Below are positions 10,737-23,580 of a stretch of 64,000 bases of DNA, in pieces. The notes under the pieces are model-generated. The model had not been told where the DNA came from and did no database searches. It was given only the letters and a program-made list of their open reading frames with translations. The translations under genes were made by a program, and so were the position numbers. Within the stretch, counting starts at the first letter, position 1, and each line of letters begins with the position of its first letter. Origin of the DNA: Promerops cafer (taxonomy: Eukaryota > Chordata > Aves > Passeriformes > Nectariniidae); the NCBI GenBank assembly GCA_013398275.1, contig VZSE01002719.1, positions 62,001-126,000 of the forward strand, read 5' to 3'.

Positions 10737-13700
10737 TAGTGAGAAGATAGTTGGATGTCCCCAGACATCTTTTTCATCTGGGGGAATTATCAGCATTCAA
10801 GTGACCACTTCGGTCACCTTAGAGAAGTGACATACTCTGCTAGTCTGTAAGAAGGGTGAATAGGGACTGTAAAATAACTCAGAGCAGATGGCAAGGCTTT
10901 GTGTGAAGATGGAAATGGCCTTACAGCATCATCTGAGTCAAAGCCTAAGCTGGCATTGAGGAAGATTTGCCAAAATCCTTGTGCTTGTGCTCTAAGAGAC
11001 ACCGTGTTTCTCCCTGCTCAGCACAGAGCCCTCCCCAGCACAGCTTGCCCTTATGATTGTCTGGGAGCTCTGAAAGGTTTGCAGCTGACGTTCCCAATGC
11101 AGGTTTCCTTTAGAGCCAGAAGACCCTTTCGTGCTTTTGGCTGCTTTTCTCTGAGTCCCCATTCAGTGAGGAAGCCCAGCTCCAGCCCAGCCCACTCAAT
11201 GGCTGCGAGCAAACCACAGACCCTGGGGTATCTGCATTTGTCCCTCACTGCTGGGGGACCAGAGCTGCAGCTGTCCCCTGGCCACTGCCACTCAATCAGC
11301 CCCTTGTCACTGGCCTGGGGAGTGGGCAGGACGTGGGAACAGAGAGAAGAAAAGAGAAAGGGAAAAAAAATCCATATCCACTCATTGGTGCCAGGGAAAA
11401 GCTGGTTTCCTTCTGTCTCTTTGCAAAAAAATCTGTAAAAATAAACCCCTGTGATGTGCTCATGGTGAGCAGTGCAAAAATCGATGGACTTTTGTACATC
11501 TAAGAATTAGATATTAGGGTTTTTTTTCACAGGAAATAGATCTGTGCTCACTTTTTAGGTGAATGGCAGGGTGTGCAGATAGAAGCTTCTGTGTGCACTA
11601 TAGCTGCCTGCATTGAGCATGCCACAGAGCATTTTGCTCAGAGAAAGATCAGTTTATGCATAAAATAGCCCAGACATAACACATTTTACATAGTAAGGAC
11701 CATTTATGATCCTTCAGTAGTCCTTTGGCTGGCACACTTGAAAATACCACGCATCTCACAATCAACAACATCTCTTGGCCTTAAAAAGTCCTGAACCCAA
11801 GCAAAACAGTTTTTTTGATGATCAGTTGGACAACTATAAACTTGTGGGAACTGTTCTGATGTCTTGCCAGGAGCAGATAGTTTTTCTTTACTTGCTGATC
11901 TCTTTGATATTGTATTGGAATATCAAGAACTTTTTTTCTCTGGAGGGCTTTGAGAAAAACAGGTCTTGTTTTTGGACTCTCACAATGAGTCCTGCGGGGA
12001 TTAAAATAAAAATTGTTTATAATCTATTGCTTCCTGCATTGAAGGGGCTCACAGAGCCTGCCAGAAAACACTGTACTTTGTTGGTATTGCCACTGTGGGG
12101 TTTTTTACATAGTAATCTCATTCCTGTATACAGGCCTAGTTCACCCTAGCAATATTTAAGACGTGCTGGTTCTTGACCAAAAGAGTGTTTTGCTGCCCTG
12201 ACTGTCATGAAGTTCTTATTTTTCCTATACACACAACTCCTAAGAACTGGAACTACTCAATTTCAGAAATCTGATGTACATCAGCTGATGGTACCAGACA
12301 GCAGACTTGTTTGCAGGCTCAATGGTCCATTATCTGAAAGGATAACAAGAGTACTCCAAACCCAGTAGAATCAGCAATATGAAATCAACTTTTCTACCAC
12401 TAAAAGCAAAGAAGCAATTCACAGCAGATCAGTGTGGATGCGCCATAGGTTTTGAACTTAAACAAATAATAGCAGCTGTAAAATATTTTTTATTATTATT
12501 AAAAATCCCCCATTTTTCCCAAAACATCAGTATGTCCACCATAATCTGTCCTTTTCCTGTGAACAAGTAGTCCTGCTATCAATTTTGGATGATGTGAACC
12601 ATAACCCTTAAAATCCTTAAATGACTGCTCACATCTGTATGACTTTGCCTCACTTGAAAGGGCCAGAAATGCAAATGAATTAATCCACAAGATGAGCTTG
12701 ATGCAGAAAAATGTTGTTTACTTCGGTATGTTTTGAACAGTTCATGGTTACCCTCTTCTTTGAAAAAAAAAATTGCAAAAGCCATATGACACCAGAGAAA
12801 AAAATTTCAAGACCTTTTAGCAACTACTGGAATTAACCTGATGAACCCAAGCCTTGCCACAGGCAAGGTAAACAGATTGACCCTATGACTTCCACATAGC
12901 TTTGCATTGCATGGAAGTGGAGGATCGCTGGCGTCAGGAGCTTCAGCAAGAAAACTGAGGCTCTGTTTGCTCACACAACAGTTCTCTTCAAAAGGGAAGG
13001 AAGAAATAAAATGGCATTAAGTAATCAGCACAGTGAGGGCATTTCCATTTCAATCTACAAATCTGCCTGAGTTGCTTTGACTTTGTCTTTGCAGCAGAGT
13101 TTTTCTGGGCCTGGCATTCCTCAGTTTCAGCCTCCAAAGTCTGGAGCAGTGCTTGAGTTTAACTGTATGGTTGTGCCAACCTTTTTGAGCTGCATTAGGT
13201 GGTGAGCTCTTCTGTGAAGCCGCATCTCACAGACTTCAGCATTGTGCTTGAAGTATTTGCCAAATTATTGTGGGATGCTTGCTTTTGTCCCTTGATCTGT
13301 CTGCAAAAGCAAACGAGAAGTCTCTGGGTTGTCGTGTCCTCCCTTCCAGCTGTTCCAGCTGTTTTTCTTCGTGCATCTCTCTGGATGTGAGCATTGTTAG
13401 GTGATGATTTGGCTGGAGGACACTTCAGCCCTGCCTTGTAACCTTGACAAAACAGTGCTCAGCAGCTCACCCAGGCTGAGACGTGGCAGAGCAGAGACAC
13501 TCGGCCTGGGTTTCACCAGCTGTGGACACCCCGGTGCTGGCTCGCTCTGGACCACAACAGCAGGCCCAGAACTGGACTGTAGGACTGTATCAGGCTGTGC
13601 CTTTGTATTCATCAGCTGTGACTCCAAAAGTCTGGGAAGCCCCGGGACCTCAGTGGGATAAGACAACAGTTCAGAAGGGGTTGCCATTACCCTTGGGAAT

Positions 13701-14796
13701 TTGGTTATCCCAAAACAGCCACGGTTGGTGGTAAAGCTGTCTGGTGCTGGCAAACTGCCCCCTCTTGTGCAGTGAGGATGACCTGTTAGGCAGCTATTGC
13801 TATGGTTTATTGGCAGGGGGTGTGGCTGAATCAACAGCAGGAATAGGAAGAATGGCGTTCCTGAAGAGTACTAGAGCAGCTGACAGCACTGGTGTGTCCA
13901 ACATTTGTCTTCCACCAGCTCACAAAGTAGGTCTGAAACAGATATGACAATACTGGGTCATTATTGCAGGCATAACCCGAGCCTCAGTAGAAAGACACAT
14001 TCATAATGCAAGGTTCTCTGGTAAAGAGGGGGATTTCAGAGTGTTCTGGCATCTATTCACTCCTGCAAGAGGAGATTTATCTCTCCTCTGAGCTGCGACT
14101 GCATCTGTTGCTGGTCTATAGCTGTCCTGATTCCTGAAGCCACAGTTTGAATGAGAAGTCAGGTTTAACTGCACCCTGAAGAGAGGTGGGAATTGTACCC
14201 CTGTAAATGAATAAATGCAAACCATACAAACTGCAACATGGCTATGGGCTGCACATACAGCCAGCTGAAAAGACCTCACTCCTCTCTGCTGCCTCATCTG
14301 GGACCCACCCTGCCTTTTGTGTACAAAAGGTTTCACCCTGTGCTATTTTGCCATGCACAAACATTCTTGTTTTTCTCCTGCTTGTGTTTTTGTTGCACTC
14401 CTTGCATTGGTTTTCCAATATTAATGCCCTTTAGTCACACTGGAGTTAGCCAGGTTTCTGCTCTGTATTTTTTTCCTCTCCCCCGAGGTTTTGTGGAGAG
14501 CAGAGCAGGGAGAAGTACAGCCTTCATAAATCAGGAGGCTGAATGAGCTTTAATAAGGTAAAGGCCTTGTAAAAAATAGATATTTTAGGCCATGATATGT
14601 AGGGGGTTGTTTCATAGGCTGGAGTTACCTTCAGGAATGAATCTTCCTATTGTATATAAAGCCCACCTAACTGCTGAGAAAAGAGGACTTTTTGAAAAAT
14701 GCATTTCATCATATAATATTTACATTTGCTTTACATTGTTATAGCCTTACTGACTATTTAGCAGCCAAGACTTTTGAATAGTTGTGTTTTTCTTTC

Positions 14797-14813
14797 TTTT
14801 TTTTTTTTTTTTT
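14797..14813. repeat. poly(T) run
   Basis: Seventeen consecutive T residues follow a T/C-rich lead-in. Simple sequence with no associated element recognised. Confidence 0.95.
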
Positions 14814-15949
14814 AAGCTAAAGAGATCCTGTAAGATTTGGAAAAACCAGGAGCTGACCTATTGTCTCTATTTGCCAAGTCAGTGTTAATTCCTTGTGCAG
14901 AATATTTTCATAAATGAATGCCTCAGTAAAGCTGGTTTGAAAGGAAAAAGGAAAAAAATGAACTGAAAATAGAAGTGGCTGGAGCCCAGCACCTGGCAGT
15001 ACAAACACGTGCAGCTCAGCTGAGGGTGAGCAGCCCCTTGGGGAAAAACCTCTGGGCACTCCAAGGCGGTGAGTAACCCCTGCCACAGCCATGCCCTGGC
15101 AGCCACAAGCCATGAGTCAGCCCCACTCTGCCAAATTATAAGGGGGAGGTTGGTTTAAGTGTCCTTAGGCTTTAAAAAATAATAACACATGTGGGGTTTT
15201 CTTTTTTTCCTCTCCTTTCTGATGTTTGGACCCTTGACTCTGCACTCTGCTCATGGTTTTCCATTTAGCTCAAAATTACTTTCTCTTTTTTTTTTTAACT
15301 GAAAGCTGAAGTTCTCATCTAATCACTCCAGGAGCTGGGGCTTTTCAAACAATAAATATCACAAGCCTGGCAAGGAGCTCTGAGAGCTTGTGTTGGTGAT
15401 TGCTGCAATAAGAACCTTGGATGTTTACACAGTGTAGAAAATAGTGAAAAAACAAGCTTCAGTTTCAAGATATAAATCTTCCCCATTGTGAGAAATAGCT
15501 TCAGAGAGCTGTTTGTTTTAATTAATAGTTGCAGAATGGTGAATAACTGGTATAAAGTAACTGGCCCAAACCTTCACCTAAATCCTTGAGAAAAAAAAAT
15601 AAAAAACAAAATCAGACATTAAAAACTTCTTTTAAGATATGAAACTTCCAGCTAGCTTGTGGCAAAACATCTTCAAGTAAGAACTTATAACTAGACTCCT
15701 GAAATTGGTTTTAATGAAGTGTCTTGATTTTAAATCTGGCTGTTAATTTAAGATCCTATATATAGATTTAAGAAATCTAACTTAAGGCTTCATTTTGAAA
15801 AAGTATACCTTGACCTCTTTCGCAAATGTATTTTTATATTCATATATATATATAATTAGAGAGAAGTATGTTTCTCTAAAATTCTTGGCTTTAGGTCTTG
15901 ACTTGGCACTGGAAATAATATGTGAAGAGGTTTGTAATGAAAAATAAAT

Positions 15950-16335
15950 CTTTGCATTCCTCCAGCACCTTTCACCTGAGTATCTCAAAGCACTTTACAC
16001 CAAGGAAGAATGATGCCACTTTAGCCCTGCTCAGCCCCAGAGGAAACTGCAGCATGGAGTGGTCTGGTGACTTGTCCCAGGCTGTCACAGTGGGTTTTCT
16101 GACATGACCCAAGCTAAGGAGGGCACTCAGTCTCCTCCTCTGCCCTCCCTCCCCATCGCCTTCCTCCTGCTCCCACCCTCGCTGCCGAAATCCGGCAGCC
16201 CCATGGGCTGCTGATCTCCTGCTGCTGCCCTCAGCACCTTCATTTCTCCACAGGTATCTTGCATCCCATCTCCCTACACATTTTGGAAAATGCAGCCCTG
16301 ACCTCAAAGAGTTTACAGGATAAATAAACACAATT
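15950..16335 (+). repeat. ancient amniote interspersed repeat (CR1-L3/MIR-like)
   Basis: The segment near 15966-16000 ('cacctgagtatctcaaagca', then 'ctttacac') matches wording common to an old amniote repeat family. Near 16040-16095 it continues with 'gaggaaactgcagcatggag' and 'ggtgacttgtcccaggctgt', which correspond to that family's typical 'gaaactgaggcacagag ... gtgacttgcccaaggtcaca' segment. A further related block, 'ctgacctcaaagagtttaca', occurs at 16298-16317. I recognise the family wording but cannot fix its Repbase name or exact ends. The middle portion (16110-16260) is C/T-rich and may be inserted or diverged. Confidence 0.65.
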
Positions 16336-18130
16336 TTGTGTGTGGGTGAGAGAGATGCAAAGAAAAGCATTGTCTTGCCAACACCCTCTAATCGCTCTGC
16401 TTACGTGCTTTATGTCTTTCCCTCATTCTTTATTTTTTTTGTTTATTTAGAATATGCACTCTTCAGTCTGGGGATGCTGCCTCCTTCTCCTGCCTTTTCC
16501 ACAGTGCAGCCCCAGAGCTGGTTGGAGCCCCGCACTGCTACCACAGTACAAACAATAATAAATAAAACCAGCACTGTGAAGAGATTATAATTAGAGCTGT
16601 GCAAAACTCAGCAGTTTTGGTCTGCATCGGTTTCTCCCTGCTGAGTCTACATTGTGTTTTGGATTTGGATGCAAAACACCCAAAGCAAAACTTCCAAAGT
16701 GCTAAGTGTGGCCGGGTCTAGGCTCAAAATCATGCATATACCAGGGTGTTTTAAGAGGTTCCTCCTTGAAATTATAAATCTGCTCAGTCCAGGTTTACTG
16801 AAAGGTTCTTGAACCTTTACAGACTTTGGGGGCCAGCAAAGCTTTTGGGTTTATTAAAAAAGCCTCTCTCAGCTCTGCCTAATGTACCAAGTGCCACACC
16901 ATGCTGCCCTGTGACTAACAGGAGGATTTAATCTTCCCCAGCTGCCCGAGCAGATCCACTCCTGAGCGCCACATGTGGCTTTCAAACAGTGTTTCAGATT
17001 GCCACATTCACTGGCCATGCCCAAGTGATGTGGGTAAACAGAGCCATGTCCAAAATCCTACTCTGACCCAGGTCATGGCACTGAAACCACAGTGAGCTGA
17101 GTAATCCCTGCGAGTCCCTGGGGAGGGCCCTGGGAAATGCTTAGCAGGGCTGGGGAAGGCACAGCATTGTGGCTGGCACCACAGACATGCAGACCTTCAC
17201 TATCACCCCCTTGTGCACACGGGTCCTGCTCCCCTCTGCCTCTCTTGCCAGGGCTGGGGATGGAGGTGAAGCCCCAAAACAGCAGTGATGTCTCTGCCCA
17301 AGGGTGTTTTGTGGGGCAACTCTTTCCCCTCCTCTCTGATTTCGTGGCACTTCCCAGCACGACATGTACTTCTGGCATGTGCTAAATCACAAATCTGAAC
17401 TAAAGCTGGCAGGAGCTCTTACATCCAAAAGTCCTTTCCCAGGCGAAATTTGCAGGATCTGCTGCGCTACAATGAATCACATTGATTTTGATTAATTTTT
17501 CAGGAATAATAAGCAAAAACAAACAAAGATCTGAATGAAGGTTTTTCAGTGTTTTCAAAATGAAAGGGGAGGGGATCATGTATTTCACTGTGATTTTTGT
17601 CTTCTGCAGATCATTAACAAATAATAAAGGGGAAAAATTAGATTGCATGGCAAAGAAACTATTTACTTGTACCCAGGCTTGGCACAGTCTGGGGACTTGG
17701 AGAATTTTTTCTTAATCTTTTTGCAGGACAGAAAATCAACATCCTTATTAACAGTCATTAAAACCTTAGCTCAAATTCCTAGAAAAAAAAAAGCAATGTG
17801 TGCCTTACCATGGACATTTCAGCTGAATGTGCCAGAGGTAAGGGGAAGAAGGGTGAGGAAACCCATTTTTTTTAATGGGGTGCACCATGCCTCAGCTGGA
17901 GCACAGCATAAGACCTTCTTCTTGGAACTACTGCTTTTTCCCTCTGCTCCTGTGTAATCTGCAAGCAGTAAAATGGTCACTTCAGCATGGAGGAGAAGGC
18001 ATGAATGGCCCTGGGATCCAGATCGGGGGTAGCTCCAGCCAATAACCCAGGCATTTTTAAATACAGCTTAGACATATAGATTATATTGATCCAGTAGATC
18101 AAAATCACAGTTCATAGTGAGTAAATCAAA

Positions 18131-18189
18131 GGTTGGACACAAACATCTTGACGGTCTTTTCCCACCTCAAAGATTTGTACAATTCTATT
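18131..18189 (+). mobile_element. CR1 3'-terminal relic
   Basis: The sequence 'ggttggacacaaacatcttg' followed by 'acggtcttttcccacctcaa' and 'attcta' near 18182 is a decayed version of the canonical CR1 3' end (Trp-Asp-like 'ggttggactngatgatcttnaaggtc...tccaacc...attctatg'). Only about 60 bp can be recognised; anything upstream is too diverged to call. Confidence 0.6.
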
Positions 18190-18570
18190 ATAAGTAGATG
18201 TAGCTACTTACTTATTGTAAGCAATTAAATCTGTGGTGTTCTCAGTAGTCACGAGTAGTTACCTATTTCATTAATGAATTTTAGCTTACTCCTCTTTTAT
18301 TAATGGATTTTAGCTTTTTGACCCGAAAAATATATGTTTTCCCTCATGGCAGAAAGTTGCATAAAGATCTCCATGGCTTCCCAGTTCTACCTCTAGAACC
18401 TCAACAAAGCCAGTAACCCAAAATCTTAATTAAACTGCAGCACTGGTTTAAATTGTTCTGCTAAATGCTGGGACAGTGAAATCTCACCAGGCCATTCTCA
18501 TATTCCTACACCTCCATGTTCATGTTAACACATGTCCCTTTTTATTATTGCTGTACTTCTTCTCTGCAAT

Positions 18571-18585
18571 GATATATATATATAT
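18571..18585. repeat. short (AT)n tract
   Basis: About seven AT dinucleotides form a short pure run. Simple sequence. Confidence 0.85.
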
Positions 18586-18938
18586 GGTATATAATGGTCT
18601 CCCCTGGCAGTATTCCCTGCAGGATAAGGCTAGAGCTGTAAAAGCAATAGTAGGCACAGCTGATTTTTTTCCCCCCTTAATTAACAGCACAGTGCCTTGC
18701 AACAAAAAATTGAGGCAGGCTTCTGCTGACTTAGCAAGTGCCTCATGAGGAAGAAATCTATCTGGCAATTCTGGCTTTGCGTCTCCCGCCCTGTCTCCTG
18801 TTGTTTGTGTAAGACACCGGTGCTTCTGCCACGGGCTTCTTCACACAGCTGTCCTGTCACTGCCAGCTTTCATAGGTAATCCATCCAGCTCAGCAGAGTT
18901 CAAATAAGACACCTCCCTTTCTTTGCTTTAATTAATGC

Positions 18939-18990
18939 TTTATTTGAGTCTCCTTTATTTGAGTCTCACCTCTATTTTGAGTCTCCCCTG
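18939..18990. repeat. three-copy TTTGAGTCTC tandem repeat
   Basis: Three copies of a 15-18 bp unit centred on TTTGAGTCTC occur (GAGTC at 18946, 18961 and 18979), with small differences between them. It is a local tandem duplication in intronic DNA. Confidence 0.75.
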
Positions 18991-21962
18991 GGGATGTAGC
19001 CATGCTGATTTTTCAAAATTCTTGCTCATTTTTCAAGCACAAAAGAAATGGAAAATGGCCACTGGTGAGATACCGGATTTGGGAAATTAAAAACAGTCTT
19101 CTGTTCTCAGTCAGGGTTTTAAATGGCCATGGACATCTTTTTAGCTGCAGAACATACTATTCAATAAATTCTCTAGCTTGGGAAGGAGAAAAAGACACAT
19201 CCAGCCAAATTCATTGTCCCTGCAACCTCTTCTGCTGTCCTGCACACACAGTACTGCAGCTATAGCCCATTCATGCACCAGTTTGTGCTGTCACACCCTA
19301 CACATTGCTCAGGCCCTTCTAGGTGCTGAACAATCCCAGATCAACTCATGAACTGTTCCTTGCTGTGCTGCTGTTTTTCCTGCACTGTCGATGCCTGTGG
19401 GTTTTGCTGATCTGGGATCAAATGCTGTGGCTTGGTGTGAATACCCTCAGCAACAGGTCACGATGGCCCCAAATCTGGACAAGGCAGTCCACCCACTTGC
19501 CATGACTTTTGCAAGAACTTATTAAAAGTATATGTGGCACTGCTGTTAGTCAGGCCTGGAATACACCAGCAAGCCAGTAAAATCCATCAAATGACAGATA
19601 AGCCAGACAGGCTAAAACCAAAGGGCTCAGCAAAGCATGTTTGACTCAGTCAGAATCAAGAACTGCTACACCCTCAATCAGCACTGCCTGATAATATTTC
19701 ACTTGCTTTGGGTTTCTGTGTTTTAATGAGGAAACAATGGTGTTTTGTAATCCTGTCTATTTAAATACATAACACAGCCCTGTGCTTCTGCAGCTTCTCC
19801 CTCCAATCACCTCGTGAGTGTTGTGCAAAGTCCTGTGGCACCTTCAGAGGCTGTGGGAGTGTCAGTGAGTGTGTTGTGTAAAGGCAACCCCAGGGACTTG
19901 TCCCATGCTGAGCAGACAAGGAATGAGGGCAGAAGTTTTTATTTAACTTGTTCAACAGCTCATGGTGCAAAGGCCCAGCTCTCACTTCCCAAGACCCTCC
20001 TGAGTCTCCCGAGCTTCCTGCATCACTTTCACTGCAACAGGGCACAGCAAAATGACAGGCTCCCCAATGCCCAGGGCATGTTGTGAGCTTGGTTTTTCTG
20101 ACAGCAGCACAAATCTGCACACAGACCAACCCTTAGTCTGGCTACAGGGCTTAACTAAAATGGTGTAAGTTGAAAAGAGAGGCCCAGGCAGTGGCTTCCT
20201 AGTGACACCCTCTGATCTCCAGACAAACATCCTTTTGCTTCCTGGTCACTTTTTTCCTCCTGGCATGAGCTGCACACCACACTTCCAACCTCGTTCTTCC
20301 ATGTCCATGTCAATCCTCAAAGAGCCAATGCTAGGAAAGGCAAAGTACCACCATCATCTTCTCTTGTCCTGTCCTCTGCCAACAGGGACTGATCTTCTTT
20401 TTCCAACACAACATCCTCCTTTCCCATAGCAAACATTTCAGCCCCCATATTAGATTACTCTTACCTTTTTGTTGGTCTGTGTCTTCTGTTTTGTTCCAAG
20501 ACTGAAACCTATCCAATTTCAAGTGATTTCATGTCAGAAAGACAGGAAATGACAGGTTATATGATCCACATGGTTAACAAATATTGATAAGGCTCATCCA
20601 GGAAGTGACTTGTGCTCAATGCACAAAGGCTGGCCTGGGGTGTAGACTGGATCTTGGGTTTCTGAGCTCCTGATCAAGTCCTACAAGAACTGCCTGGAAC
20701 TTTTCTAGTGCCTACATGTCTTGCTATCTAAATCTCCATCACCATGCTCCTCCCAATAACAACTCTCCCTCTCTCCCTCTTGCTTTGCCTTTCTCACCAA
20801 CCTATAAGTAAAGATGGGCTGATAATTTCAAGCAGGTATTTGTGTGTGTGTGCCTGAATGAAGGGCAGTTGTGTATCAACACCTGTGATAAAGTGCATGA
20901 AAGTTACCTTGGCACTCACAGTCCATCTGGTATGTCAGGTCAGCAGGGCTGGATTAAGGGAATTCTCCCACTGGGTTCAGTATCAGCAAGTTATTCTTGC
21001 AACTAAGCAGAAAAGAAACAGTTCAAAGTGACCTCCCCCTTGCAGGAGCTGGTGAACTCCACCTAGCCATGAGGCTGGTGTGGTTAGATGTCGTTCTCAT
21101 GGAGAGGATTTATTCGAGCTCAGAAAAGCCAAAGTGAAGGCAAAGCAATCAGAGCGTAGAAGGCTTGATACCATCTATTCAAAGGGTTAGGTGAGATGGC
21201 AAACACCAAGTTCATCATGCCCATCTAAAATGCTGAGTTATTGCACCCATCTAGTGAAAGACTTAAGGTCACTCCTTTCTCAGTGCTCCTTTGGCACCAT
21301 TTGAATACTCAGTGCTGCTTTTTCTTTTTAGTGTTCCTCTCTGTCCAGTATTGTTTAGAGATTTAAAAATTAAATTAATCAGCGCCTTGGAGCATAAATT
21401 ACAGGGTGGCTTTATTGTGAAATTGCAGTGTGACTCACAGAGGCTGCAGATCCACCTTTGGGGCCAGCCTGGCTCTATTATTTTTTGCCTGTTGTTTGTC
21501 TCCACGCTGGTTTTGCAGCAGGACCTGTAGCCACACAATGCAATGAGCTGAGAAATGGCAGTGCGTCATCCCGGGTGTGGCTGAGGAGCGCTGTCACAAA
21601 GAGAGATGTCAAGATTACAGGGAAGATCTGAGCAGGATCCGGAGGAGGGTGAGGAACAAAACGTCCTGCAACAATAAAAATATCCATTTATGTTCATGGC
21701 TCAGGAGACAGAGAGTTCTGCAAAGTCTCATTCACCTACTGGGGGAAACAAATTCCAAACGTCAGAAAGCACTGGCTGCAGACACAAAGATAGACAGGTA
21801 CATGTACAAGGAGCTGAAATGGGACAAGCTCTCACAGAAGTCCAGCTCAGCTGGTGGCTGAGTGCTGCTGCTGTGGAATGGCAGCTGTGGGAAGTTACCC
21901 TTGTGTCCACTCAAAGAGGGGCACCACTTGAATTTCTTGAGCCAGAAACAAGTACTTCTGGG

Positions 21963-21996
21963 AGTAGAAATTATGCTGCAGTAGAAATTATGCTGC
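21963..21996. repeat. 17-bp perfect tandem duplication
   Basis: The unit AGTAGAAATTATGCTGC is repeated exactly twice, at 21963-21979 and 21980-21996. Identity of the copies suggests a recent slippage or microduplication. Confidence 0.9.
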
Positions 21997-23434
21997 CTGG
22001 TTTCCTGTGACTCTCTATTTTGTGGCTGATTATCCGAGGCTAATAAGGGGCAAAAGCTGAATAAAGCTTTTCCTGTGGTCAGGGCATCCTGTGTGGATTC
22101 TCCAGGGTCTATTAATACAGTTCACCTTCCTCTTCTGCCCTTCCTTCAAAGAGGCACTAATTTGGTTGTCTGTCTTCTGCACAAGTGCCAAATTTTCAGA
22201 AATCTATATGAACTTTTTATCTGTAAGGATTCTCTGGCAAATGTGTCTGAAGTTGGCCAGCTTAATCCAAAGCTGCCATAGCAATATACACACGGATACA
22301 TCATCAGCCAAACCTCATTTGTTTAGGAAGCAAGGATTCATTTTAAAAATATAAATCACACCTTCCCCAAAGCAGTAACACATAATCTGTGTGCTGACCA
22401 GGCCTGCTTTAGAAAGCCATGGCTCAGCTTATGATAGTTGCTTAGCAATTAAGCAAATGGCATCTTACACCAGAAACAGCAACCATAGACAGAGGTCTTA
22501 CTGGGGAGCTTCATCAGTATAACTGTGGCATGGGAAATACAAAAATAAAATGCTCACCGAGAGGGTACTGGCAGGAAGTACCCCAGGAGCACAGGGCAGA
22601 GGGATAGACTTTGTGCTTTCATTTAAACAGGAAAGGTAGATGGAAACCAAAATAAATGAAGCTATACTTAAAATAAAGATTACCATACCCTAGGCTGACA
22701 GAGGTTGTAACACCTGACCTGAGAATGGGTGGGGATGTTTGGGATAAAGGAAGGGAGGCCTGGAAAATTGTGGCGTTATCTAGATAAGTTTCATGGAATG
22801 AAAATAAACAGCTGTTATCTGCTAAGGGGTACACGGAATAAGTCAAACAAGACAGTCTGGTGGCTCGTATATTTTTTTGGTGTTCACGAAGAATTGGATC
22901 TGCCAGAACAACAGGCTGCCATGGAAGTGGAGCTTATTTAGGTTCTATTCATGCACCTGTTTACCTGACCTTTGAGGTTATTGGCAAGAGCTCCTGGTCT
23001 GGAGCTGGTGTTTCTGTGCTGTTTGCACCTTCAGCAGAGCCCAGCAAGGGGAGCAGTGCTGCGCCGGGGAGCGCTGGCAGCTGGCTACAGGACACTGATG
23101 TCCCACTGTGAGGTGTTTCCCTGTGTCTGTGCCACCTGGCAGTGCTGCTTTTTTTCTACAGCATCATTGTAGAATTGAGGCCAATTCCAACTCCGTTACA
23201 ACTAAGCCCAAAACCAGCCAGTTAATGGGATCCTGTTCATCAAAGCCCTCCTGTTGTTTAAGAGGCACAAGCTGCTAGTTCTCTGCTAATCTGAATGCCA
23301 AAGTTTTTATTTAAGGATGTTGTGATAGATGACAATTATTAGTCCTCAGAGACTTGAAAAATGGTGGTGTAGATATATCTCTGGGCATATGTGTGTATGA
23401 GTACTTAGGAGACTCCAAAAGCTTATCCTAAAGG

Positions 23435-23580
23435 TATAATCCTGCAAACTGTTTACCATTCTGGCTCCACTCCAGCAAAGCACTTAAATATTTGGTGAAC
23501 TCAGGAAGACTCTTCACATGCTTCAAGCACATCCATAAGCACTTCACTGGAGCAGGCTCAGAGGCTGTTCTAGAGCCACA
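23435..23580. repeat. ancient amniote hairpin-type repeat
   Basis: The left part contains 'ccagcaaagcacttaaatat' near 23473, and the right part contains 'cttcacatgcttcaagcaca', 'taagcacttcactggagcag' near 23512-23562. These are near-inverted forms of each other and match an old amniote repeat that has the words 'cacatgcttaa' and 'taagtgctttgctgga' on both arms. The family name is uncertain and the boundaries approximate. Confidence 0.6.

Noticed and set aside
10273..10830. 185-codon ORF with Gly-Arg-Lys-Glu repeats
   Set aside because: The repeats are the translation of the AAGG microsatellite, and the flanks show no homology.
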